From: Paenacidovorax monticola
Lineage (GTDB): Bacteria > Pseudomonadota > Gammaproteobacteria > Burkholderiales > Burkholderiaceae_C
Assembly (NCBI RefSeq): GCF_014489595.1
Contig: NZ_CP060790.1
Span: forward strand, 4,092,001-4,156,000
Length of the DNA: 64,000 nucleotides
Reading direction: 5' to 3'
Part shown: positions 10,043 to 19,505 of the stretch, in pieces
Numbering within the stretch: the first letter of the stretch is position 1
Layout of the letters: each line of letters opens with the position of its first letter
Notes under the pieces: model-generated
Databases searched by the model: none
Told to the model about the DNA's origin: nothing
What the model saw: the letters and a program-made list of their open reading frames with translations, nothing else
Translations under genes and position numbers: made by a program

Positions 10043-12568
10043 TCAGGGGGCCGGCATGGTGTCCATCGACGGACGAGCGGGCAGGATGATGTGGAAGGCC
10101 GCACCGCCGCCGCTGCGGTTGCGCGCGAAGATGCGCCCGCCGAACGCCTCGATGATCTTCTGGCAGATGGCCAGGCCCAGCCCGTGCCGCCCGAGCCGTC
10201 CTTGGTCTTGCTGGACTGGATGAAGGCCTCGAAGATGCTCTGCAGCTCTCCCTCGGGGATGCCCACGCCCTGATCGCGGACGCTGATCTCGATTTCGCCG
10301 TCGACGCTGGCGCTGCCGTGGATGTCGATACGCCCACCATCCGGCGAGAAGCGGATGGCGTTCGCGAGGATGTTGCGGATCACCTGCTGGAACCGCACCG
10401 GATCGGCCTTGGCGACCAGCGGCAGCTCACCCAGGTGCAGCTGCAGGTCAAGCTGGCGCTGCATCAGCAGCGGCTCCAGCTCGCGTGCGATAGGTCGGAT
10501 CAGTCCGCGCAGATCGACCTTTTCCAGGTGGATGGTGCCCACCGTGCTCTCGATCTTCGCGACGTCCAGCAGGTCGTTCACCAGCGCCAGCATGCGCTGG
10601 CCGGCCGCATGGATGTCGCCGAACATGCCCGCCAGGCGCGGTTGTTCCTTGCCGCGCAGCATGCCCAGCTCGGCGAAGCCGATGATGGACTGCAGCGGGG
10701 TGCGCAATTCGTGGCTCATGTTGGCGACGAATTCCGATTTGGCGCGGAAGGCCTCCTCCATGGCGTCGCGCGCTTCCTGCGTGGCGCGTTCGGCCTCGCG
10801 GAACTCGCTGATGTCCATGAGGATGCTCAGCACGCCCGAAGCGGCGCCGCTGCTGTCCGGCACCACGGTCTTCACGACCCGGGTGTCGCGGTAGGAGCCG
10901 TCGCCGTGCAGCACCTTGAGCTCCAGGTGGGTGCTGCCGCCCCAGTGCAGCAGCTGCCGGTGGTGTGACAGGTGGACCTGGGCCTCGCGTTCGGGCAGGA
11001 ACCGGTCCAGCGCGACGCCCATGACGTCTTCCCGCCGGAGCCCCTTGTAGCTCTCCCAGGCACGGTTCACGAGTACCACCCGGCCCTGGGTGTCGGCGAG
11101 CTCCATCGGCAGGGGCGAGGTCTCCAGCAGCAGGTGCTGGAACGCGAGCTGTGCCTGTAACTGCTGCTGGGCCGTCCAGCGCTCGGTGACGTCCACGGCG
11201 CTGCCCGCGAAACCCGTGATGCGCTGGTCCACGGTCAGCGGAACCACCGCGATGTCGAACAGCATGTCTTTGCCGCCCTGGCTGCGGATCTGGGCCTGGC
11301 AGGTGCGCAGCCCCGCGGAGGATGCAGGGTCGAGCAGCGCGCGGATGGCCGGCCGGCAGGAAGGATCGGCGATGTCGATCAGGCGCTTGCCCAGTGCGTG
11401 GCCATCGCCCTGGCCGCTCACCATGTCCAGCGCGCGTTCACGAACGTGAGCACGCCATGCTCGTCGGTGCGGAAGATCAGCTCCTGCACGCTGCGCATCA
11501 GCACCGACATGTCGCGTTCGCTCTGGGCGATGCGCTGCTGCGCGGCCTCCATGGCCTGGCGCGACGCCTCGCGTGCCTTGCGCCCCTTCCAGATCGACAG
11601 CGACAGTCCCAGCACGACCAGCACCAGGGCGGCCCCGATGGCGATGAAGTGCCGCGAGCTGCCCAGCCAGCGCAACTGGGCGGCGTCATAGGGCTCCTCG
11701 ACGATCACCAGCACGGGCTGGGTGCGGGATACCCGGAATGCCACGATGCTGTGCTGGTTCAGCGCGCCCGCGCCCACGTAGCTCGCATGCTCCTGCCGCG
11801 GCAGGTAGCGGCTGAAGATGGGCAGGCCCTTGACGGTCTGGCCGACGAGCGCCATCGACGTGCTGGCGGTGTCCGAGGTGGCGAGCACCTGGCCGTCGTA
11901 GCTGGTGATGACAGCCTCGTAGCTCGACGATTCCAGCGCGACGTACTGAAAGTTGGACAGCGTGTCGGGGTTGAGCATGCCGACCAGCGCGAGGGCTTCG
12001 CCATGGTCGCCCTGGTAGCGGTGGATCAGGGGGATGAAGGTCAGGCCCCGGGGCGTGGGAGGGGACTGGGGGCCCGGCTCGAGGCTGCGCAAGCTGCGCC
12101 CGGGCGTCAGCACGCCGACCTGGGTCTGGCCTTGGCCCAGTTGCACGCCGCCCGCCAGGCGCTCAAGCGGTACCGTGGCGCCCAGGTCCGCGGGGCTGGT
12201 CGCCGCGACGACGCGCCCGGCCGCATCCACGAGCGCGAGCCCGCGCAGAAAGGGCAGGCCTGCCAGCACGGGTTGCATGGCTTCGGCCATGGCCGCGGGG
12301 TCGCCCTGGCCGCTGCGCAGCGCGGGCAGGTGTGCGAGCGTGGACAGCGCCAGATGGCCCGAGTCGAAGGTGCGGGTTGCCTGGTCCTCCAGCACCGTGG
12401 CGAGCGTGCGCGCCTGCTCCTGGCTCGATGCCACGGTCGCACGCAGGTCGTTCAGCAGCACGAAGGTGACGGCCGCCAAGGCGCTGAACGCGACGACCAG
12501 TCCCGCCGCCAGGACGACAACGCTGGAATGCCAGAGTGATGGATGCGAGGCCTTGGGGGGCGGGGCAT
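10043..12568 (-). CDS. Membrane PAS sensor histidine kinase (three frameshifts)
   Basis: A sensor kinase of about 842 residues after correction. Order: membrane helix (VVVLAAGLVVAFSALAAVTF), an extracytoplasmic Cache-like sensor region of roughly 280 residues, a second helix (AIGAALVLVVLGLSLSIW), two PAS domains, the phosphoacceptor H-box SHELRTPLQSI and an ATPase domain with N-box NILANAIRFSPDGG, G1 DQGVGIPEG and G2 GGTGLGLA. There is no attached receiver, so its phosphate must go to one of the separate receivers nearby. One base is missing at 12555-12560 just after the ATG, one near 11425 and one near 10180-10183 in the G2 box. The ATG has AAAGGAA in front and lies 9 bp after the binding-protein gene. 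Confidence 0.8.
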
Positions 12569-12577
12569 GCCGTTCCT

Positions 12578-13378
12578 TTACCTGACGACGATGGGGCCCA
12601 GTCCGTAGTTGCGGGCGGCCTTCTCCAGGCGGCCGTCGCGCTTGATCTGTGCGACGAACTGGTCCATGTAGGCCAGCCATTCTGCATCGCCCGGCCGCAC
12701 GGCGTAAGCGTAGGGCAGCACATGGAATGGCGCATCAGGCTCGATGAGGCGAGCCCAGTCCGCGTTGTCGAGCAGGCGGCGGCTGTAGGGGTAGTCCGTC
12801 ATGAAGACGTCCACGCGGCCCGCCATCAGTTCCTTCTCGCGGGTCTGCGGCGGCTTGATGGCGACGACGGTGGCCTGTTTCACGCGCTCGGTCATGACGG
12901 GCTCCATGAACGTGCCCTTCTGTACCGCAATCAGCACGCCGGGTTTGTCGATGTCTGCCCACTGGCGCACCACCGCGTTGCTCTTGGTGGTGATGGCGTA
13001 GATGTCACTGTGCAGGTAGGGCTGCGTGAAGCGCAGCTTTTCCTGGCGCTGGGGCAGCACGCCGATGGCGAACATGCCCACGTCGCACTTTTCGCCCAGC
13101 AGGTCCGGGATCAGTGCCGTGAAGGAGGATTCGACATACTCCAGCCGCACGCTGAGTTCCTTGCTCAGCTCCCGCGACAGCTCGATGTCGATGCCGTTGA
13201 GCTGGTGGGTGCGGGGGCTGCGGTAGGTGATGCCGTAGTAGTCGGGCCAGATGCAGACCTTCAGCACGCCCTGCGCCTTGATGCGGTCGAGTACCTCCGC
13301 CGCGATGGCGGACGAACCCTGGCCGCCCCAGGCCAGGGAGGCGAGGAGCAGGGCCGTGGCGCGCTGGGTCATCTTCAT
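12578..13378 (-). CDS. Secreted amino-acid-type solute-binding protein (SBP_bac_3)
   Basis: A periplasmic two-lobed binding protein of 266 residues. It has a signal peptide (MKMTQRATALLLASLAWGGQ) ending near AIAA. The binding fold runs from RIKAQGVLKVCIWPDYYG, with the family block NGIDIELSRELSKEL and the hinge-region stretch CDVGMFAIGVLPQRQEKLRF. No ABC permease or ATPase is nearby. Its start overlaps the HD-GYP stop (ATGA) and the histidine kinase follows at once. It is therefore more likely a ligand-sensing partner of that kinase than a transporter component. That role is an inference from context. Confidence 0.85.
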   Translation of the reverse strand: MKMTQRATALLLASLAWGGQGSSAIAAEVLDRIKAQGVLKVCIWPDYYGITYRSPRTHQLNGIDIELSRELSKELSVRLEYVESSFTALIPDLLGEKCDVGMFAIGVLPQRQEKLRFTQPYLHSDIYAITTKSNAVVRQWADIDKPGVLIAVQKGTFMEPVMTERVKQATVVAIKPPQTREKELMAGRVDVFMTDYPYSRRLLDNADWARLIEPDAPFHVLPYAYAVRPGDAEWLAYMDQFVAQIKRDGRLEKAARNYGLGPIVVR

Positions 13379-14111
13379 GGCGGGCTCCGGAAGTCGGGGG
13401 TGTCGATCAGCGCCGCAAAGCTGGGGCACTCGTTCGTGATTCTGCGCCGCAGCGCGTCCAGTTCGTCGGCATGGGCGATGAAAGTATCCACGACCAGCGG
13501 GTCCAGGGCCTTGCCGCGCTCGGCGGCGATCATGCGCAGCGCGTCGTTGACCGGGAATGCCGGGCGGTACACGCGGTCCATGGTCAGGGCGTCGAAGATG
13601 TCGACAAGGCTCGTGATGCGCCCGCTCAAGGGGATTTCCTCGCCCGCAGGCCGCGCGGGTAGCCGGTGCCGTCGTACCTTTCGTGGTGGGTCAGGGCAAT
13701 CTCCGCGGCCATGGCGAACACCGGCAGGTGGGACTTGCCGAGGATCTCGGCCCCGACCTCGGGGTGGCGGGTCATGATGTTGCGCTCCTGCTCGCTGAGC
13801 GGGCCTGCCTTGCGCAGCACGTGGTCGGGCGTGCCGATCTTGCCGACATCGTGCATCGGCGCGGTCTTGCGCAGCAGGCCGGCGTACCCGGGGGGCTGGC
13901 CGAGGTACAGCGCCAGCGCCTCGGCCAGGTAGCCGATGCGCACGATGTGCACGCCAGTGTCGTCGTCCTTGAAGTCTGCGGCCACCGACAGGTGCAGCAG
14001 GGTTTCGTGGTGGGCGCGCGCCAGTTGCTGCAGCTGTTCCCCGCAATCCCGGTACAGCTGGCCGAAGTCCTGGGTGCCGCGCGGGCCTTGCTCCTGTGCG
14101 GCTGCGGTCAT
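13375..14111 (-). CDS. HD-GYP domain protein, probable cyclic-di-GMP phosphodiesterase (one frameshift)
   Basis: About 245 residues after one base is restored near 13642-13649. Motifs in order: the HD signature MHDVGKIGTPDHVL, then RHPEVGAEIL, LTHHERYDGTGYP (HD-GYP box) and PRGLAGEEIPLSGRI. HD-GYP enzymes hydrolyse cyclic-di-GMP to pGpG or GMP. It lacks the receiver domain usually fused to this enzyme in RpfG-type regulators. A free receiver is encoded immediately upstream with a four-base overlap, so the pair looks like a split RpfG-type protein. The frame break lies just after the GYP motif, and the alternative frame supplies the expected C-terminus. Confidence 0.82.
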
Positions 14112-14479
14112 GCCGGGGCCTCCATCTGGTGGATGGAGTCCAGGATCTGCCGCGTGCTGAAGGGCTTGGACAGGTAGTCGTCGGCTCCGCTGCGGCGCCC
14201 CCGTGCCATGTCCACCGCGCGGCCGCAGGCGGTCAGCATCACCACCCTTGTGTGCGTCAGCGTGGGCGCCCGCTTGATGCGGCGGCAGACCTCCAGGCCG
14301 TCGTGCGTGCCCGGCATCATCACGTCGAGCAGCACGATGTCCGGCTGCGCTTGGTGGGCCACCTCCAGGCCTTCGTCCCCCGTGGCGGCTTCGAGGACCT
14401 CGAAGTCCTCGAACTCCAGCGTCATGCGGATCAGTTTGCGAATGTCGGCGTGGTCTTCAACGATCAGGATCTTCTTCAT
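14108..14479 (-). CDS. Single-domain response regulator (CheY-like receiver)
   Basis: A 123-residue free receiver. It begins KKILIVEDHADIRKLI with the acidic pocket, has the phosphoacceptor Asp in DIVLLDVMMPGTHDG, and ends with the conserved Lys in DDYLSKPF. First gene of the operon with the HD-GYP protein, binding protein and histidine kinase. It is the most direct phosphate acceptor of that kinase and probably signals to the HD-GYP enzyme. It has no output domain of its own. Confidence 0.9.
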   Translation of the reverse strand: MKKILIVEDHADIRKLIRMTLEFEDFEVLEAATGDEGLEVAHQAQPDIVLLDVMMPGTHDGLEVCRRIKRAPTLTHTRVVMLTACGRAVDMARGRRSGADDYLSKPFSTRQILDSIHQMEAPA

Positions 14480-14619
14480 GGCAGCCTCGCTTGGTTGCTC
14501 CGAGTTCCCCCTCGGAAGGGGACGAATCGTCCATCTTTGTTACGGTCAGAATCATATAAATCATTTTTATCAAAGTCAAGGTGATTTTCTCGACTAAAAA
14601 AGGTGCACAATTGCGATCT
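14480..14619. promoter_or_regulatory. AT-rich divergent control region of the signalling island
   Basis: A 140 bp gap between the divergent CheY-like and HTH-receiver genes. It is clearly richer in A+T than its surroundings (for example CATATAAATCATTTTTATC near 14552-14570), as expected for two back-to-back promoters. The HTH-receiver protein encoded next to it is a natural candidate to bind here. I could not pick out a confident operator. Confidence 0.5.
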
Positions 14620-15291
14620 ATGAGCACGCCCGATTCCGCTGGCCTCAGCATGCCGGCGCACTACACCACCGTTGAGGTCGCCAAGCTGCTGGGCATGGCC
14701 GTGCGCTCCATCCAGCTGATGGTGGACCGCGGCGAACTGCAGGCATGGAAGACGCCGGGGGGGCATCGGCGCATATCCCGTGAGTCCGTCGAGCGCTGGC
14801 AGCGCGTGCATGCCATGGCCGGTGGCGGGGGGGCGCCCGCCGTGCCGGCGGCTGCTGCGCCGCTTCCCGTTGCAGGGCATGCGCCGTTGGCATCTGCGGG
14901 GGGCGGCCATCGGCCCCGGGTGCTGCTGATCGAGGATTCGGTGCATTTCCAGAACCTGGTCCGGCTGCTGGTGCAGCAGCAGTTCCCGCAGGTGGAGCTG
15001 CACATTGCCAACGATGGCATCACGGGCCTCGCCCTCTATGGGCAGATCCAGCCCGACATCCTCATCGTGGACATCCTGCTGCCCGACCTGGACGGCGCCA
15101 CCCTGATCACGACCCTGCGGTCCCGCCCTCCGTTCGCGCGCAGCAAGCTGGTGGTGATCACGTCGCTGGACGTGCACCAGCGCGACCCGTATGCGTTCGC
15201 ACTCGATGGCGTCACCGTCATTCACAAGCCGCGCCTCGTACACGAGTTGCCGGACGCCCTGCGCGCCTGCCTGCTGGAGGAGCATGCATGA
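14620..15291 (+). CDS. HTH (excisionase/MerR-type) - receiver fusion response regulator
   Basis: A 223-residue protein with its DNA-binding domain first: HYTTVEVAKLLGMAVRSIQ followed by MVDRGELQAWKTPGGHRRIS, a winged helix of the excisionase/MerR type. An Ala/Pro linker follows, then a receiver domain (VLLIEDSVHFQNLVRLL, phosphoacceptor Asp in DILIVDILLPDLDG, Lys in HKPRLVHELPDAL). This order is the reverse of most response regulators. The ATG at 14620 was preferred over an in-frame GTG 39 bp upstream because it leaves a short natural N-terminus. It overlaps the next gene by four bases. Confidence 0.83.
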   Translation: MSTPDSAGLSMPAHYTTVEVAKLLGMAVRSIQLMVDRGELQAWKTPGGHRRISRESVERWQRVHAMAGGGGAPAVPAAAAPLPVAGHAPLASAGGGHRPRVLLIEDSVHFQNLVRLLVQQQFPQVELHIANDGITGLALYGQIQPDILIVDILLPDLDGATLITTLRSRPPFARSKLVVITSLDVHQRDPYAFALDGVTVIHKPRLVHELPDALRACLLEEHA

Positions 15292-16010
15292 CGCGTCCGC
15301 TGGTGCTGCTGGTGGAGGACGACCCTTCCATCGCCCGGTTCGTGGCCGTGGCGCTGGAGGAGTTGCCCATCGGGCTCCTGGTGTGCGGCAGCGTGGAGGA
15401 TGCGTGGCCCGTGCTGCAGGCGCATGCCGTGGCCATGGTCATCACCGACCTCATGCTGCCCGGGGCCTCCGGCCTGGACTTGCTGCGCCAGCTGCGCGAA
15501 TCCTCTCGGGCCGACGCCCGGGCCCTGCCGGTGGCCGTTTTCAGCGCGGGCCTGAGTGCGGATGTGCTGCAGGAGTTGCAGGCCGCACGGGTGTTCCGCG
15601 TGCTGTCCAAGCCCGTGTCCGTCGTCGACCTGGAGTCTTGCGTGCGCGAGGCCGTGGGCCTGGCGGCGGGGGAGGCGCAGGTGCCCGCGAATGCGGCGGG
15701 CGCCGTGTCCCTGGCGGTGGAGCGCCACGCGATCGAGGCTTACTTCGCCGGTGACGAAGCGCTCTTCACCGCGTACAAGGCCAGTTGCCTGGCGCAGTTC
15801 TCCAACGACATCGCGCAGGCCGACGCCGCCGTGCAGGGCAAGGACGCTCCCGCCCTGCGGCGCGTGGCGCACAGCCTCAAGAGCGTGCTGCTGACCCTGG
15901 GGCGCGATGCCGACAGTGCCACGGCCCGAGCCCTGGAGGCCGCGGCTGCCTCGGGCGACATGACCACGGCCGTGTCGCACTGGAGCGGCCTGCGCCAGCG
16001 CCTCGGTTGA
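15288..16010 (+). CDS. Receiver - HPt phosphotransfer protein
   Basis: A 240-residue phosphorelay protein. Residues 1-120 form a receiver (LVLLVEDDPSIARFVAV; phosphoacceptor Asp in MVITDLMLPGASGLDLL; Lys in VLSKPVSVVDLE). The C-terminal part is an HPt domain with its phosphorylatable His in RRVAHSLKSVLLTLG. It starts inside the stop of the HTH-receiver gene (ATGA), so the two are made together. A receiver joined to an HPt can take phosphate from the nearby kinase and pass it on, or drain it. Confidence 0.85.
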   Translation: MTRPLVLLVEDDPSIARFVAVALEELPIGLLVCGSVEDAWPVLQAHAVAMVITDLMLPGASGLDLLRQLRESSRADARALPVAVFSAGLSADVLQELQAARVFRVLSKPVSVVDLESCVREAVGLAAGEAQVPANAAGAVSLAVERHAIEAYFAGDEALFTAYKASCLAQFSNDIAQADAAVQGKDAPALRRVAHSLKSVLLTLGRDADSATARALEAAAASGDMTTAVSHWSGLRQRLG

Positions 16011-16034
16011 GCCTTGCCGCGTGCGCGGCTGCGA

Positions 16035-17381
16035 TCATGGGGCCGGTGGCCCTGAAGCTTCCATCAGCGCGGGCGTCCACAAGGTGGTCCGGTTGCGCCC
16101 GGCATGCTTGGACGCATACAGCGCCGCGTCGGCGCGGGCCAGGAACTGCGTGGCCGTGGCGCCCTCCGGCGGGGCTTCGTAAAGGCCGATGCTCACGGTG
16201 TAGTGGATGGCAGGCCGGGGCGCGATGGCGACGCTCTCGCCCGCGATGGCCTGGCGGATCTGCTCGGCCAGTTCATAGGCGCCGTCGGCCCGCCGGCGGC
16301 GCAGCAGGATCGCGAACTCCTCGCCGCCCAGGCGGCCGAACACGTCGTCGGGGGCCAGGAAGCGCTTGACGGTGTTCGCCAGGTGCTGGAGCACCACGTC
16401 CCCGGTGGGGTGGCCATAGCTGTCGTTCACGGTCTTGAAGAAGTCCACGTCGAGGATCATCAGGGTGCAGGCCCATGGGCCCGGCGCCGTGGACATGTCC
16501 AGCTCCCGGTCCAGGATTTCCAGGAAGGCATGGCGGTTGAGGATCCCCGTGAGCGCGTCCGTTGTCGCAAGCTTCTCGAGCCGCCGCTCGCGCTGCCACT
16601 GGGCCGACACGTCGCGGAAGATCCAGAAGCCCCCGTGAAGGTCGGGCCCATCGTGCAGCGGAATGCCCTCCACGTCGATGAATCGGCCATCGAGCCACTC
16701 GTACACGCCCCGATAGGGCGCGATGGGCTGGGCGAACGCGATCGGAAAGCGCGGCAGGGGCGCGTAGATCTGGTGGAGGATGTGCGCGGGCAGGTAGGGC
16801 GACAGGGCGGTCACGCCCGCGCCGACCAGCCGGGTGGATGGGGGAATGTGCAGCACCCGGTACATGGCCTCGTTTGCCGTCACGATGGTCTGCTCGCCGG
16901 CCTCGGTGATCAGTGCGCCGGCGGGGAACTTCTCGACGATCAGGGCCAGGCGGTGCTCGGCCTGCATGAGGGCGGTGTCGAGCCGGTGGTGATCGTCGGT
17001 GTCGAAGAGGGTCCAGACGATCCCGGAGCCCGGATGGCCGGGGCGCAGGAACGCCCCCTGGATGTCGAACCAATGCAGGGTGCCGTCCGGGAGCCGCAAG
17101 GCCCATTCGGTGCGCACCTTCTGCTGCTGCGGCAGAAGTCTGCTGAAGGTCTCGAAGTCGGCGAAGCTGTCCTCGCTGCCGTGCAGGGCCCGCAGCGGGG
17201 TGCCGACCAGGCTGCCCTGGCCGCTGCGGGCGAAGGTGGAAGTGGCTTTCTGGTTGGCGTAGAGGATCCTTCGCCCCTGGCTGGTCACGAGAATCAGGGC
17301 GTCGCTGCGGTCCAGCAGGGCCCAGCTTCCGTCGGTCCATTCGTTTCTGCGCCAAGGTGTGCGCTGGTGGCGGGCACGCAT
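16035..17381 (-). CDS. PAS-PAS-GGDEF diguanylate cyclase
   Basis: Expected to make cyclic-di-GMP from two GTP. 448 residues: two PAS-like sensor regions (WALLDRSDALILVTSQGRR and RLALIVEKFPAGALITE), then a GGDEF domain starting at TDALTGILNRHAFLEIL. The metal Asp is in ILDVDFFKTVND and the active-site motif is intact GGEEF. The inhibitory I-site RxxD is degenerate, with Ala in place of Arg (APDD at the equivalent position), so product inhibition through it is unlikely. No membrane segment is seen. A longer in-frame reading upstream exists, but its residues are not domain-like. The gene is convergent with the receiver-HPt gene 24 bp away. Confidence 0.88.
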   Translation of the reverse strand: MRARHQRTPWRRNEWTDGSWALLDRSDALILVTSQGRRILYANQKATSTFARSGQGSLVGTPLRALHGSEDSFADFETFSRLLPQQQKVRTEWALRLPDGTLHWFDIQGAFLRPGHPGSGIVWTLFDTDDHHRLDTALMQAEHRLALIVEKFPAGALITEAGEQTIVTANEAMYRVLHIPPSTRLVGAGVTALSPYLPAHILHQIYAPLPRFPIAFAQPIAPYRGVYEWLDGRFIDVEGIPLHDGPDLHGGFWIFRDVSAQWQRERRLEKLATTDALTGILNRHAFLEILDRELDMSTAPGPWACTLMILDVDFFKTVNDSYGHPTGDVVLQHLANTVKRFLAPDDVFGRLGGEEFAILLRRRRADGAYELAEQIRQAIAGESVAIAPRPAIHYTVSIGLYEAPPEGATATQFLARADAALYASKHAGRNRTTLWTPALMEASGPPAP

Positions 17382-17718
17382 GGTGGAGCCTGATAGAGGC
17401 GGTGCTGCGTGGCCCGCTAGCCGCGCGGGAGCGGATGGGGCGCGCCTTGTGGGGCTGGGGAGGGCATGCGGGCGGGCGGGGCCTGGATTGGCATGGCGGT
17501 CCTTCCGGCGATGGTGACAACGCTGGGCCGTGGCCTGGCCCTGGCTCTGGTGCTGCGGATGATGTTGTGATTTGATAAATTTGTCAATCGCTATCACTTT
17601 GGGGCAAGATCCATCGATTGCCACCACGCGCATGTAACCTGTGGCGTGCACGGAACGAAATAGCATCCAGCGGGCTCTCTTCACACAGCCGCACCCCCAA
17701 GCCATTCGAGGCCACACC
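17382..17718. other. Divergent intergenic region, diguanylate cyclase / msrP
   Basis: A 337 bp gap with no convincing gene. It holds an imperfect palindrome, TTGATAAATTTGTCAA, at about 17572-17587 in an AT-rich patch. This patch probably carries the promoters for the msrPQ pair and the diguanylate cyclase. Nothing else was recognised. Confidence 0.5.
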
Positions 17719-18717
<999 letters not shown>

Positions 18718-18732
18718 GCCCCGGAACCTGCC

Positions 18733-19386
18733 ATGCGCGTGCGATCCCTGCTCATGCACCGGGCCGCCAAGCCGGTGGTCTTCGTGCTGTGCCTGCTGCC
18801 CTTCGCGTGGCTGTTCTATGCGGCCGCCGCGAACCAGTTGGGCGCGAACCCGGCCGAGGCGCTGGAGCGCGCGCTCGGCGACTGGACACTGCGCTTTCTG
18901 TGCCTGGTGCTGGCCGTCACGCCGCTGCGCGTGATCACGGCCACGCCACAGCTCGCGCGCTTTCGGCGCATGCTGGGGTTGTTCGTGTACTTCTACGGCG
19001 TGCTGCACCTGCTGGCCTACGCATGGTTCGACATGGGGCTGGACCTGGGCGACATCCTGCGCGACATCCCCAAGCGCCCGTTCATCCTGGTGGGCACGCT
19101 CGCGCTCGTGCTGCTGACGCTGCTGGCGGCCACGTCGTTCAACCGCGCCATCCGCTGGCTCGGCGCCGCACGCTGGCGGGCGCTGCACCGCTGCGTGTAC
19201 GCGGTGGCGGGGCTGGCCATCCTGCATTTCTTCTGGATGCGGGCGGGCAAGAACAACTTCGCCGAGGTCGCGGTCTATGCCGCGATCCTGGCGTTGCTGC
19301 TGGGCTGGCGCGTGTGGCACCGCTGGCGGCGGTCTTCTCCATCCGCCGTGGCGGCTGCGGCCGTTGCGCGCCGGATGGCCCCTTGA
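18733..19386 (+). CDS. msrQ: Haem-binding membrane subunit MsrQ
   Basis: Passes electrons from the respiratory chain to MsrP. 217 residues of a ferric-reductase-like membrane protein, with about six hydrophobic segments (for example VVFVLCLLPFAWLFYAAA and FILVGTLALVLLTLLAAT). Haem-ligand histidines are visible in YGVLHLLAYAW, ALHRCVYAVAG and AILHFFWMRAG. Forms an operon with msrP. Confidence 0.93.
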   Translation: MRVRSLLMHRAAKPVVFVLCLLPFAWLFYAAAANQLGANPAEALERALGDWTLRFLCLVLAVTPLRVITATPQLARFRRMLGLFVYFYGVLHLLAYAWFDMGLDLGDILRDIPKRPFILVGTLALVLLTLLAATSFNRAIRWLGAARWRALHRCVYAVAGLAILHFFWMRAGKNNFAEVAVYAAILALLLGWRVWHRWRRSSPSAVAAAAVARRMAP

Positions 19387-19433
19387 TTGCTATGAAAAAA
19401 GAAGCTATTGGCGCTTGATGGACGTGCGGAAGA
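19386..19433. repeat. Probable remnant of a dispersed Comamonadaceae repeat
   Basis: The stretch TTGCTATGAAAAAAGAAGCT followed by ATTGGCGCTTGATGGAC resembles a short repeat (AGCTGCTAGCGCTTNATGGA-like) that I recall as common between genes in Acidovorax and relatives. Partial look-alikes occur near 4929 and 52933 in this window. The identification is from memory, so it is tentative. Confidence 0.35.
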
Positions 19434-19505
19434 GCCCTTTTTCTCTCAGAAGGGAGGCGCAGGCGTTAGAGTGGCGGGCCATGCCACTTGGGAGTGAATG
19501 ACACG

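Noticed and set aside
14581..14620. GTG start 39 bp upstream for the HTH-receiver gene
   Set aside because: It adds residues (IFSTKKGAQLRS) in the AT-rich promoter gap with no family likeness. The ATG at 14620 is the simpler start.
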